From positions 496,001-560,000 of the forward strand of contig JAVUNC010000005.1 in assembly GCA_032173965.1 (NCBI GenBank): a DNA stretch of 64,000 nt, written 5' to 3'. The notes under the pieces were generated by a model. That model was not told the DNA's origin and ran no database searches. It worked only from the letters and a program-made list of their open reading frames with translations. The position numbers were made by a program, and so were the translations under genes. Below, piece by piece: positions 44,150 through 56,404 of the stretch. Position 1 is the first letter of the stretch. The number at the start of each line of letters is the position of its first letter. This DNA is from Sitta carolinensis (taxonomy: Eukaryota > Chordata > Aves > Passeriformes > Sittidae).

Positions 44150-44812
44150 GATTTCGGGATATGGCTCCCAAATCCCGGATTTCAGGTGACAGGGATTGCA
44201 GGATTCTACTCCCCAGTCCCGGATTTCAGGATATGGCTCCCAAATCCCAGATTTCAGGTGACAGGAATTTCAGGATCCCACTCCCAATCCTGGATCTCAG
44301 GTGACAGGGATTGCAGGATCACACTCTCCAATCCTGGATCTCAAGTGACAGGGATTGCAGGATCACACTCTCCAGTCCTGGATTCTGGGATATGGCTCCC
44401 CATCCTGGATTGCAGGATCCCACTCTCCCCAGTCCTGGATTGCAGGATCCAATCTCCCCAGTCCTGGATTGCAGGATCCCACTCTCCCCAGTCCTGGATT
44501 GCAGGATCCACTCTCCCCAGTCCTGGATTGCAGGATCCCACTTCCAGTCCTGGATTGCAGGATCCCACTCTCCCCAGTCCTGGATTGCAGGATCCCACTC
44601 TCCAGTCCTGGATTGCAGGATCCCACCTCTCCCAGTCCTGGATTGCAGGATCCCACTCTCCCAGTCCTGGATTGCAGGATCCCACTCTCCAATCCTGGAT
44701 TGCAGGATCCCACTCTCCAGTCCTGGATTGCAGGATCCCACTCTCCAATCCTGGATTGCAGGATCCCACTCTCCAGTCCTGGATTGCAGGATCCCACTCT
44801 CCCCATCCTGGA
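44150..44812. repeat. 30-bp minisatellite (CTGGATTGCAGGATCCCACT)
   Basis: About fourteen copies of CTGGATTGCAGGATCCCACT plus CTCCCCAGTC; on the left a related 50-bp form with ATTTCAGGTGACAGG. Confidence 0.95.
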
Positions 44813-44814
44813 CA

Positions 44815-45957
44815 CCCTGCTGTGCTCAGGGCTGTCACCACTTTGCTTCCCACACTGCTCTGCAGCGCCATTCCCAAGCTGGATCTCTCCCTGGATTTTT
44901 CCCTGGATCTTTGGAGTGCTAGAAGATGGCAGTGCTGCCACCCTGAGTATTTACAACCACTCCTCCTCCTCTCCTCACACCTCCAACACCTCCTCTCTCC
45001 TCTACCTTTCTACCACATGCAAGAACCCCTTGGTTGCCTCCAAGTCCTGCTTCCCGGTGGGAAGCGTTTCATTTCCAAAAGGCAACAAAAACACGGAATC
45101 TACCTTCACTGCCTGCTACCCCCTCTACTCACTGCTCCCCAAACCCTTCTACAACGTGCCTACAACCTTCCTACACCCTGGAGTAAAGCAGTTCTCCTTC
45201 AGTAGTGTCTCCTCCCAGCTGATGGGAGGCACGGCTGGGCCATCGCCCCTCGGAGCACGAAGGATCAAGTACTGGAAAGGAAATGCCAAGTCTAAGCAAC
45301 AAAAATATAAAATAAAAAACAAAAAACCAAACCCAAACCGATCAAAGAAAACAAAAAACCACCCCATCAAAATCCCAATCCCCAAACTAGAAACAAAACT
45401 AATAAAAAAAAAAATTAAATAGTTGGCAGGATACAAGAGTGAGACAGAGGAATGTACAAAGGACACACGGAGATCAAAGATTCCAGTAGGTGAATTGAGA
45501 AGCTGTTGAACTCGGGGTCTGTTTTTTCTTAGGATTTTTTCCTAAATTCATGCAAATTTGCAGGAATTGCCATAACCACACACCAGAGTGACTTCAGGTG
45601 TCGAGTCCTCTAAAGGACTTCTGCAGTGTTGATCAAAACCCCCAGTGCTGCCCAGAATCCCACTTTCAGTTTCCACCCTCTACCGTGGCTCTGGAAAACT
45701 TCCAGGAACCCAAATTTGCTCTTCAGATCTACCACGAGGGTTTCAGAAAGCCCTCGTGGATTCCAAGTGTAAAAACAAACCCAGCTCAACAGTAACTGCA
45801 CACCAGTAGCTGCCATTCCAACATAAACCCAGGATCTGATCCGCGGAGCGGCTCCGGAGGCGCTCCCGGTACAAAAATGTACAAGGAATTATTTATAAAT
45901 TAACAGTTTTCCCCTCAGGGTGGCACCAGGGGGGGCTCCTAATTTGGTTTGTTTTCC
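44815..45957 (-). other. probable NET1 3' UTR
   Basis: Non-repetitive sequence immediately after the NET1 stop codon on the minus strand, with an A/T-rich stretch at 45295-45420. No canonical AATAAA was found on this strand, so the end is unknown. Confidence 0.4.
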
Positions 45958-48900
45958 TTACACCAGCGTTTCTTTCCGCTTCCCACTGAGCTGCTTCTCC
46001 CTGGATTTTCTGTGCCCAGAGGAGGTTCTGTGGGATTTCACCCCTCTGGCTTCCTCCGAGTCCAGGACGGAGCCGCACGGGGCCGCGCTCTCGTCCACCT
46101 CCATCTGGGATATTCCCACCTGGCGCTGCTGCCCTGGGATGTTGGGCACCGAGGGGTTGTTCTCCTCTGACTCCTCGCTCAGCTCTGGCAGCTCCTTGAG
46201 CTCCGAGGAGGGAATGTTCCTCTGGAAGGGGGCGATGGCCGTGCGGATGCAGTTCACCCACTGCTGCTTGTGGAAGACGTCGTTGGCCTGCAGCGTGTGC
46301 GACTGGCCCGGGCTGGGCTCCTGGAAACGGACGCGGAAAATGTTCTTGGCTGCAGGGAAAAGGAAAAGCACATCAGCTCGGAGCTGGCATTTGTGGCAGT
46401 GCCTGCCTTTTGCAGAGTCCTCCTCAGGAAAAAGGCAGAGGGGGCTCTGGGCTGTTCTCCTTCTCCACGTTGGGCATTATTCCCTGATCAGCAATCTCAG
46501 CACTCCAGGCTTTGCACCAGCCCAGCCTGAGGGAGAAAAGGCACCAAAAGGCCCCAGCACAGGGGATCAAGGTTCTCTTGAAGAGAATTCACCCAGTTAT
46601 CACCAAGAACGTTCATTATTTCTGCTTTCCTACCAATCACCAACTCCATTTCTGTTCATGTGGCTCTAAACAGCCGATCATCCTGTGTCCCCAGCACTGC
46701 AGAACAGGGAGGAGATGGAGGAGGAGGAGGAATCCTAAAACCCACAGGGCTCCTCCATCTTGTGTCATCTACTCACCACCCTAACAAACCCCAAAATCTC
46801 AATTGCTCACCCTGTGATAAATCACACACTGTGCCACTCTCTCATTGACATTCCTGACAATTCTGTTCCATCCCAAAGCCTGGAACCCTTTCCATGGATG
46901 AAAGTTAAAAGTTGTGTTTGTCAGGGGGGTTGGACCCTTCAAAACCTGCAGGGAAATCTCCTCTGCACTCTGGGTTCCAACAACACTTAGAGATTCCAAT
47001 TTCCAGGTTTGATAACCCAACAAAATCCCAAAATCCAGCAGGGAGACAAAGACATTTTCTAATCCAAGCCGCAGCTGTGAATTCATGACCAGCATGGAGG
47101 AGCTGACTGGCTCCATACCTTTATCAGAATTCCCAAAAGCTCCTCGGAAGGAGCCTCCCATTTTGACATCTCCATCCTGGAGGTCCTCCAGGAGCAGCTC
47201 CTGCACGGGGATGGGCTGGCGGTACACCTGGAACGCCTGGCGCTCGTTCCGGCTCACCGGCCGTGTCAGCACCAGGATTTCTTGGAAGAGGAACACGTAG
47301 AGCTTCTGCAAGAGAAAACATTCCAAACAGTCACTCTGCACCCCATGAGGTCACACATCCCGTGGGATCCAAGGCCACCTTATCTGCAGTTGCACCCACA
47401 GGAATTCTCAGAGTCTCCCGGGACAATGCCAAGGTCTGGCGCACGCACCGGGATTACATCAGCGGCTTTATTATTTTACTGAGTCCCAGATGCCAGGGGC
47501 AGGATGATTAGGAGCTGTGTCTTTCCTGAGTGCAGGGAATGATGACTCGTGTGTGCAGGAGTAACACAGCCAATGAAACAACAACCAAAAAAACCCAATC
47601 AGCAACAAAAACCTGAGAAGACTTGAGGCTGAAGTCCGGACAAAAGGCAGCCAAGCCTGGAGAGCAGTGGGTGGAGAGGAACTCCAGGCAGCCCAGCCCA
47701 AAGCCAAACAGGCTCTTGCAGGAACCCTTTTGTTTGGAAGAGCCAGGGCTCCAATGGGGAATGTCAGAGCACCTGGGAGTAAACAGTGGCAGGAAATCCC
47801 TCTGCATGCAGAGCACTTTCTGTGGGCATTCTGTGCTAATGATTTTCCAGCTTCCCAAAGCTGATTGTGCAGCTGTCAGCAGGAAACTTTCCCTTACGCC
47901 CCGAAATGAGGCTGCCAAGAAGGGATTTTCCTCTGCTTTTTTATCCAATTAGCTAAACTATCCCTAAGGATGGAAGGCACCCATTCCTGCTTTGAGTTTA
48001 AACCAGCTCTGAGAATTAATCAGTTGAAAATGAGGGACTCACATGTCCATTTTTATTCTTCAGCTCCCCGTGGCACAGCAAAGCTTTGCTGCCTTCAATC
48101 CTTGGATCCTTCTGCTTCTCATCCAGGTATTCCAGCTTGTCAATGTAATACTGGCACTCAGACTCGCCCTTCTTCAGGTTGATGTCAGAGAGGACTCCTT
48201 GGATTATGGATAGCTGAAACCCAAACAAATGATTAACAGGGATTAACTGCTTCCCTGTGTGACCTCTGCTTGTGCTCCTTCACAACTCCAAAGGAGGTGA
48301 TCCACATGGGCTGAGCCCTCGCTTTCCCTGCCAGAACAAATCCCCACAGAAGTTCCCCTGGGAACTGCTGAGGGTTTGAGGAAGGTTTCTGCAGCTCCCC
48401 AACCACATCCTGAGGTCAGAACAGGCAGAGCAGGATTACTCACAGCCTCCTCCAGGATGTGGAGATCGGGATGGTCCTTGGGAGTGTGCCTCAGGATCTC
48501 CTTGAGCAGCAGGGGGTATTTGACCAGGCGGCTCCGAGGGATGTCCAGGAAGCTCCAGAGGTCCAGCTTGCGGCTGAAGGGAGACTCCAGGCAGCGCTGC
48601 AGGAAATCCTGCACCCTCCTGTCCTGCTTCTTCTGATCCAGCAGGGCTTTGGCTGCCAGCTGATTGCTGCAGTAGCCTTTGTAGGCTGGAGTCGGGGCAA
48701 CTACGGGGAACAGAGGAGATTTGGGAGTCACATTCCCTGTGGGAAAAGCAGGTGGCACTCCCACGGCAGACTCCCGGTGTTCTACAGCCCTCACTGGGAT
48801 GTTTGTCCCAATAAAAATGCTAAGGGAGGATATTGTGAGGAGGATGAGCCCAGGGAGCTCCCAGTGTTTGGATCCTGTGAGGAGGATGAGCCCAGGGAGC

Positions 48901-51900
48901 TCCCAGTGTTTGGATCCTGTGAGGAGGATGAGCCCAGGGAGCTCCCAGTGTTTGGATCCTGTGAGGAGGATGAGCCCAGGGAAGCTCCCAGTGTTTGGAT
49001 CCTGTGAGGAGGATGAGCCCAGGGAGATCCCAAGTGTTTGGATCCTGTGAGGAGGATGAGCCCAGGGAGCTCCCAAGTTTGGATCCTGTAGGAGATGAGC
49101 CAGGAGCTCCCAGTTTGGATCCATAGGAGCTCCAAGAGCCAAGTTGGATCCTGTGAGGAGGATGAGCACAGGGAGCCCATGGAGCTCCCAAAGTTTGGGA
49201 TTATCAGGGATAACACTCCTGGAATCCCACTGGGACAAAGAGTCCAAGGGACTCTGCAGACACAGACACTTCAAGCCTAAATCAGCAAATCACTCCAAGT
49301 CCCTGGGGTGAAATAATTCCAGCCTACAGAATCCCATTGTTTTCCGCATTGCCAGGATTTCCCTTCCAGTCTTGCACTGAGGGCCACAAAAGCCCCAGAG
49401 CTTTGCAGCTCCTGCCTTTAAATGTTCTCTAAACTCAGTTTTAGCCTGTGGATTCAAAGTTCTGAACTCACCCACTTCACAAGGATGGGCCCAATCTGCT
49501 CCACTGTTCCATCTGGTTTCGTGGCTTCTCCCAAACTTGCCAGCAGGTCTGGAATGGGAACAGAAAAAGAGGAATTGCAGCAATGCCCCAGCGAGTAACA
49601 GGAGAAAGCAGAGAGGTTAAACCCTAGTGAGCACAAACCACCCAGCTGCTCTTACCTTCGTGCAGAGGAATGTAGGAATCCAAGTCCCCAAAAATGTGGG
49701 TGAGCTCCTCCTCAGACATGATGGAGAGTTTCAGCATGGGATCGTGGTAGGCCTGTCAAATAAAAAATCCAAATAAAAATATCCAAATCCAAATATATCC
49801 AAATGTGCTGAGCCTCAGAGCTGGTGATTTAAACTGAGGGGATTTATCAGGTGATGACAACAGAAAGAGACGTGAAAAGATTCACTCTGTGTGAAGCAAG
49901 GAGGACTTAAAGGAGAAGGATTTTCCTGTCTGGACTATTCCCAGCTGGGAGAGGGAGTCCCCCCAAGCAGCTCTGCACAATCCTTTTATGGCTGGGTTTG
50001 CTGCAATCACACCAGTGCTGCCCTGGGTGCTCACGTCAGCTCTCTGGGCCAGCTTTCCAGCTGGGGGTTCTGGGGCTGATAAAGCTCCCACGTCATGTTT
50101 GCACATGCAAAAAAAAAAAAAAAAAAAAAAAAAAACCCTCATTATTCCCTGGAATGTCGTCAGCGACTGCAGGAAAAATCCCACTCACCTTTCTGGCCAG
50201 CTTCAGGTCTTCAATCAGGTCCTGCTCTCCCCTGGACATCTCATAGATGGCCTGGCAGGGAGGGGACAAAGCACCCAGGGTTATTTGGAGTCCCAGCGTT
50301 CCTCAGGGAGAGCCTTTCAGCTCCTGTGATGTACAGCCAGCCCTGGACCGGCCTCTGGCCACCCCGACCGCTCGGTGGCACCTGGGCATGACAGCCCCGA
50401 GCCCGTCTGCTCTCCCAGCCCTGAGAAAACAGCTTTGCTTCCAGCTCCATGAAAGCCCCGATGGCCCCTGCACGAGCCAAATTAAATATCAGAGCCTTTT
50501 AAATCACTGCTTTGAGCCAGGCAAGGCTGCAAAGACAAAACCCCCGAAACCGCAGAGGTCAAATCCCAGGCGGCTTCCGGCGGCTCCCGCGCCGTCTCCA
50601 GAAGATTTGTCCAAGAACTCCAGGAAAAAGGCAAGCCAAGGCCTTGCTGCTGGCTCCCAACCAATTGTCAGGAGCTTTAGGAGAAAGACAGCTGGCTCTG
50701 TGAGGAACCTGAGGTTGGGGCAGCTGCGGAGCAGCCAGCGGGGCCGGGGCCGGGATTTCGGGATTGCCGTGGAAAGGCTGGCATCTCCCAAGGGTCACAC
50801 TGGATTCCAGAGTGGAATCCACCTCTTCCCATGGTTGATGCAGACATAAATCTGGGGTTTAAGGGCACAGCAAGATGCAGCCCCCTCCGAAAGGTTGGGA
50901 GTGCTTTCCCAGAAGGGAAGGGAAGGCACAGAAGGCCTTGGCTGCTGTTCCCGACCCCATTTTCCAAGGGCAGTTACCTCCTGGCGTTTGATTTCTTTGG
51001 TGCTCAGGGATTCTTTGGTGTTGACATCCAACATTTCAGACCAAAGGACGCTGTTCCTTCTCTTAGGGGGAGTAGGAGCAGCAGATCTGCTGCAGGACTT
51101 CTGGGCACAGCCAGGGGATTTGCTGTCGCTGCGAAGGGTGAACGACTGCAGGGATTTAAAAAAAAAACACAAAACCACCAAAAAATATTAAAAACAAACG
51201 TGGAGAGCCAACGTTTCAGAAGTACTGGAGTATTATCCATCCCACTCTCAATCCTTCATCCTCCTGAGTTGTCCAGGGCAGGAAAACACACCCAGACACT
51301 TTTCCTCAGATAAAGGAACCCTTTAATCAAGCTGCTGAGAAAGCCCAGAGCTTGTTAAGGTTTGCCGTGCCCCTCTCCCTGCTGGGGAGGAAGATGGGAA
51401 AGCAAAGCTTGGGTTTATTTCCAAGGCACGGGGAAGTAAACAAAGGAGGCTCATAACTCTTCCTCATGAAGAGGTTAATCAGAAGGCAGCTGAACTTTGC
51501 CCTGGAGTTTTGCAGGGTTCCTCCAAGGCAGCCGAGCTGTTATCTGCAGGTGTGAGCAGGGAGCTCCTTGGAGAACACTGCTGGGACAGTGCTGGGCAGC
51601 AGGGTCAGCTCCCATCATGCTGCAGCACACGTGTGCCCAGGCCTGGGGCACTTTATCAGCTCCTTATCTGAAGCAGTTGATTTTATTTGCTGTTGAAGCT
51701 GCTCACACAGCACTTTCTACCCGTGCCACTCCTGAGCTTTTCATCCCCAAGAAAATTCGCTGAGAGCTCCAAGAGACGCCTCAACCCCCGCTGGGGTTCC
51801 TGTTTTACCCCACCCAACCCAAACGTGGCAGGTTTTCCTCTGGTTTTACCTGGATTGTCTGCCCAAAGCGTCGAACTGCCCCATTTCTGACAGGGGAGAT

Positions 51901-54900
51901 CAGGTTTGCCAGGGAGGTGACTCGTGCTAAAGGTCGGACCCGTTTAGTGCTTGGCTCCTGCAAAGCGAGCAGAGAACAAATTGTCCTGGCTGTGCCTCCC
52001 TCAGACATTTCTCAGGCAGGTTCCAAAAGCACAAACCCACTTAAGGAGTGGCAAACACAGCGAGGAGAGTGTTTGCAAGCAGCCATTCATCTTTCAAGGC
52101 TATAAATATTTGTCTGAACTTTAAGGCTGCAATTAAACCGCGGAGGTTTTTGCCCAGTGTTAAAAGAGGTGAGAGAACATCAGTGAGAATTCAAAATAGG
52201 GCTCCAGCAGGGACTGTTATGCTTTGAACAGAAATAGATTAAAGTGTTCTCTGACACTCTGTGGCAGCTAAAGATGGAGCTGGGCTCTGCTTCTCCATTT
52301 CTCATCTTTTCCTCTGCAGGAAGAATGTGTTTTTCCATTTTATTTCGGAGGGCAGAGCAGCAGTGGGGGCCCAGCACAGCCTCGGCAGCTCCTTCAACAA
52401 CCAGCAAACGAGCACGAGCTGAACATTCCCGTGAGGGACACACAGATAAAGCTGAAATCCTTCACTCGGCACGGTTTCCTCCTGCCCACCCCCTGCAATC
52501 ATTGTCATTTTTCTTACACGTTGTTTAGATTTGAAAGTTGCAGCTTCTGCTTTTCTCCACCGCTAATCCCTACCGGGAGCTCGAGTCTGCCCCGACCCAA
52601 ACGCTGCCAGGAAAGAGGAAACGCCCCTGGGGAGCTCCTGCTGCTTCAGTTTTGAGAATTCTGTTGGCAACTCGACGTGTTTGACATCAAAAATATTGTG
52701 TGTGTGGTGAGGGCTGGGCAGGAAAGGTGCGCACAGAGGGCTCCCAGTTAAGGCTTGGAAAAGAAAGGCTGCAGGATTGTCCTGGTGCTCCCGAACATCT
52801 GGCACAGGGCTGGACGTGACTCATCCCCATGAGACTGCTCAGCACGAAGGGCTCGGATCAGGACAGGGAAGCAGCCTCGGTTTGTGTTCATCTCAGTGAA
52901 AATTGGTTAATTATGGTTGAATCTCCACTCTTTTCAAAAAAGGCAGGGTTTGTGGAGGCTGCTGAGGACGAGCTCTGCGCCGTGTCCACTGCCAGCCCAG
53001 CTCCCCTTCGCTCAGAAGTGACAAATGTTGAAAACAAAACTAAAAACAACAACAAAAAAAAGGGGAATAGGAACAGACAGAGCTGGATTCCTGAAGACTA
53101 AAGGAGCATAAAAGCGACGTGTGTGTGTGTGTGTGTAAGATCTGATTTCAGCAACTCGAGCCCGGCAGCGGCCCTGCCCACACGCGGTGTTGGGCAATAG
53201 AGGAGGTGAGCTCACCCTGAGCTCAGCCTTCAAACTTGCAGGGGGGAACATGAAAATAAACGATTTATGAGCCACGCAGGAAGAAAAGAGCTCTTGGCAC
53301 AGCACGAAGCTGTGCTGAGAACGCTGGGGGGAATGGCAGAGTCAGGAAGGTGCCATAAAAATGGGGAAAAGCTGTAAAAGTGTCCTGGATCACGGGATCC
53401 TCGGCTGGGGTTAAGTGGGACACCATGCTCAAGGCTGGAAAGTTAGGCCAGGCTCAAGGACAACAAGGATGATTTAATTGATGGCAGATGTTTCTGAGTG
53501 GAAGAAAAGGGAGGTGTTTACTTCTAGAAAATCATCTATCAGCGCAGGAGGATAAATAAAGGCACACGGGCCAAGGGAAGCTTAAGAAAGCGCAGGACTG
53601 AAGCAGGGAAGACGCAGACACGCAGCCACCCACGGCTCCGGCAAGGCCAGGGATAAAAATAGCCTGGAAAAGCAGAATGTGACACTGAAAATGCAAAGCA
53701 AGAAAGCTGGAGCCCTGGGGAGGCTCCAGCAGGTCAGCGGGGAAGGGTCAGCGCCGCAGCTTTGCAGAGATCCAGTGACAGGGCCGGGAGCCCGGGGCCG
53801 TGTGGGAATGTGGGAATGCCTTCCCGACACATCTGTGCCCGGCTGAAGTGACACATGCACGTGCCCAAGGGCTGGCAGCAGGAATTCCTGAGTTCAGCTC
53901 AGCAAAAACCCTTTTTTCCCCTCTCTTAAAGGAGAGGGAAAACCCAAATTCCCGCTTTGTGTCTGAGCGCGCCTCAGACATGGCTCGACTGCCAAAAAAA
54001 AAAAAAAAAAAACCCGACAAAAAAACCATCTGGTTCTTCTTGTCTTGTTGAAGATCGTTTGATCCGGAGCAGGGAGGAGGAAAATAAAATCGCTGTGCTC
54101 GGGAACTCCCCCTGCGCTGAGGCCGGGGTCACGGACTCCCCGTCCAGCGCGGTGTAAGCCGAGCCCACGGGCGGGTCATGCTGCGGATAACTCGGGCTCA
54201 GGAGGGGTTTTTTTTTAGCTCTGTACTTTGCAAACAATGACTCTCCTGTCTCCACGCCGTCTTCCTTACAGGAGCCGGCTTACAATAAAGTCTGGGAGGT
54301 TTCTGTAACAATCCAGGGGTGTTACAGCACTCACGAATAATTAAAACCCCAGCGGGGTCAACAGTTCCAGCAGGAATTATTATTTTTCCAGGGGAGCCTT
54401 TATTAAAAGCGAATTAATACATCACGAGCGCAGCCACTAAAGCTAATTTTGTGCCAGGCGAGATTTCACACCCCTGAAATTCCTTCAAGCGCTTCTAAGT
54501 GCAGGTTAACCCAGGAAAAGATTGCACCTTGCTGGAAAGGCTTTACCTTTTGAGCAAGGTTTTTTTTTTTTTTTTTCTTTCCCAGCAGCACGCCCACAAC
54601 CTTTCCCCGGTGCTGGGTAATAATTAGTGGTTTTTACAAGGAACCCTTACTCGAGTGCAACTCCTACGTGCCACACACAATTCCGCACAAACACGGTGAC
54701 CAATGGCACAACCACGCGTGGCAGGGACTTCTCCTACCGAGCCGAAATTCAGGGAAAAGGGGATTTTAGTCAGCAGCGTGAATAATTCCTGCCAGAAATC
54801 GTGTAAGAGCCACAGGCGAGGGGCTCGCTGAGCCTCAGGCTGCACAGTCAGAGCCTTCCCAAATCTCCCACTTCCAGCTGCGAGGGAAGCGCTGGCTCAG

Positions 54901-56042
54901 GCGGCTCTGCCCTCCCGGAGCTCTGGGCTCTGTTATTCCTGCCCCAACATCTGGTTTCCTTTTTGCACAAGGAGATTGCCCAAGTTTGGCTCTTGCCAAG
55001 CCGGGATTTGCTGAGGTCGGTGACTCGGCGCTGAGCCCTCAAACCCCAGCCATGTCTGGAGACGCCTTTTTTTTTTTTTTTTTTTTAACTTTTCCACCTC
55101 ATCTGGCCACTTGATCTGAGCAATAAGCCCAGCCCAAGGCAGCCGGGCCCTACCTGGCTGCTGAACTTTTGCTCCCGTGGCGGCGGGAGGCTCGGGAACG
55201 CCTTCCCGGAGCGCGATTACCGCGACCTGCGGAACGACCCGCGATAAAAATAACAATACTGCCATCGCCCAAACCCCGCCACGGGGCTTTGCCTTCGCTT
55301 TAGGCAGCGAACGAGCACCGAATTAGGGAAAATCCTGTCAGTGCATAGAGCGCCGAGAGACACGGGGGATTTCGGGATGCAAACGGGAGTTTTAAAAATG
55401 AAATCAGGCGAATTTTTAATGAAAAAATTAACCTGGGGGGAGCAAGGTCAGGTGAGGCACCGAGATTGGGTTTGGCTCACTCTTCGGGGGCTACGAGATT
55501 AAATTATATATATATATATATTATATATATATATATATATATATGAAATAAAATGTATACATACGTACATAAAATGATACATTGGTATACATGGACCTAA
55601 ACATATATAGAGTTTTCTAAATCGCTGGGTGAGGCGCTGAGATCGGTTCTGGCTGCCTGGTCCCATTCTTTGGGGGCTATGAGCTAAAATATATTGAATA
55701 TAATATATATTATATATATATATATAACACACGCACATAGAACATATGTATACACAGAGATGAATTTCAATACATATATATAGAGAGACGCAGAGATTAA
55801 TTTATATATATACAGAGGTTTTTTTAAATCGCTGGCTGCCCGGCTCGCCGCCTCCCCTCAGACGCCGAGAGCGGGAAGCTGAGGGGGCTCCCCCTCCCCA
55901 GTCTCCCCTCACCCAAATCCCACTTTTTTCCCCCCGTTTCTCCGCTCACCTCCTGCTCCCTGAAGTGCTGGTTCTGCGCGTCGATGACGCGGATAGTCCT
56001 TTTGATGGGCAGCAGCCCGCCGAGCTCGTCGTGCGCCACCAT
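45958..56042 (-). CDS. NET1: NET1 (NET1A isoform), RhoA guanine nucleotide exchange factor
   Basis: A Dbl-family exchange factor that activates RhoA; it shuttles between nucleus and cytosol. Ten coding exons on the minus strand: 55950-56042, 51850-51957, 50978-51145, 50189-50251, 49656-49752, 49472-49548, 48444-48700, 48043-48213, 47119-47305, 45958-46349. All junctions are GT-AG. Phases join everywhere except exon 7, which is one base short. Allowing for that base the protein has 537 aa, against about 542 recalled for human NET1A. The order of parts is: NET1A start MVAHDELGGLLPIKRTIRV; basic region KRVRPLARVTSLANLISPVR; DH domain about residues 119-300 (YEMSRGEQDLIEDL, EATKPDGTVEQIG, PFSRKLDLWSFLDIPRSRLV); PH domain about 333-445 (LLCHGEL, LYVFLFQEILVLTRPV, FHKQQWVNCIR); and a C-terminal PDZ-binding ETLV. 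Longer NET1 isoforms start further upstream and were not found. Confidence 0.95.
46350..47118 (-). other. NET1 intron 9
   Basis: Single-copy-looking intron; no repeats or other gene seen. NET1 intron 8 (47306-48042) is similar. Confidence 0.7.
48444..48700 (-). CDS. NET1: NET1 exon 7 (DH domain core) with apparent one-base deletion
   Basis: The exon is 257 bp between CCCCGTAG and GTGAGTAA. Both neighbours end and begin on codon boundaries, so it should be a multiple of three. The 5' end reads LPRL in the incoming frame; from AYKGYCSNQLAAK onward the family sequence continues one frame over. One base is missing between CGACTC and GCCTAC, plus positions about 48684-48688. The rest of the exon is intact and highly conserved. 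Confidence 0.9.
48830..49190. repeat. 42-bp minisatellite in NET1 intron 6
   Basis: Eight units of GAGGAGGATGAGCCCAGGGA plus GCTCCCAGTGTTTGGATCCTGT. The left units are perfect and the right ones shrink and decay. Confidence 0.95.
51146..51849 (-). other. NET1 intron 2
   Basis: Non-repetitive intron between the exon encoding the KRVRPLAR region and exon 3. Nothing else seen. NET1 intron 3 (50252-50977) is similar. Confidence 0.7.
51958..55949 (-). other. NET1A intron 1
   Basis: About 4 kb of mostly unique sequence, in contrast to the repeat-filled introns of ASB13. Contains a GT dinucleotide run (53119-53136), several A/T homopolymers (53994-54012, 54559-54576, 55067-55086) and TA runs at 55505-55545 and 55690-55725. 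No exon seen. Confidence 0.7.
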
Positions 56043-56230
56043 GGCCGCGGCCGACGCGCCCTCAGGCCGCGCTCATCGCGCTCTGCGCCCGCCGCGCGCC
56101 GCGCGCCCGACCCCACCGCAGGGGGCGGGGCCACCGCGGGAACCACGCCTACACCCGCGATAAACCACGCCCATCCCGTGCTAAGCCACGCCCCCGTGCG
56201 CGGGGCGCTCCGGGCGCTCCCGGAGCCCCA
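55830..56230 (-). promoter_or_regulatory. NET1A CpG island promoter
   Basis: CpG-rich, spanning the NET1A start codon. Upstream of the ATG are a GC box GGGGGCGGGG (56121-56130) and three spaced CCACGCC boxes (about 56142, 56165 and 56186) separated by CGCGATAAA or CGTGCTAA words, a small direct repeat. SP/KLF factors are the likely readers; that is inference. Confidence 0.6.
55950..56042 (-). CDS. NET1: NET1A first coding exon
   Basis: 31 codons, MVAHDELGGLLPIKRTIRVI followed by DAQNQHFREQE, with donor GTGAGC; it joins EPSTKRVRPL of exon 2 in phase. This is the alternative first exon that defines the short NET1A isoform. It lies in a CpG island. Confidence 0.95.
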
Positions 56231-56404
56231 AATGCGGACAAAGCTCTCCCAAAAATAACATCTCCAAAAAATATAAATAAACTAACATCTGCTGTGAGCG
56301 CCGTGCCCAGTCTGCGCTCCCCGGACCCGGAGAGCTGGAGCTGCTGGGGCAGGGCCGGGGGCAGCTCCTGCCCAGGAGAGGCTGAGCGAGCCGGGGCTGC
56401 TCGG

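Noticed and set aside
43724..45422. 493-codon plus-strand frame antisense to the NET1 3' side
   Set aside because: Most of it is the 30-bp GGATTGCAGGATCCCACT array; the remainder has no domain and no splice context.
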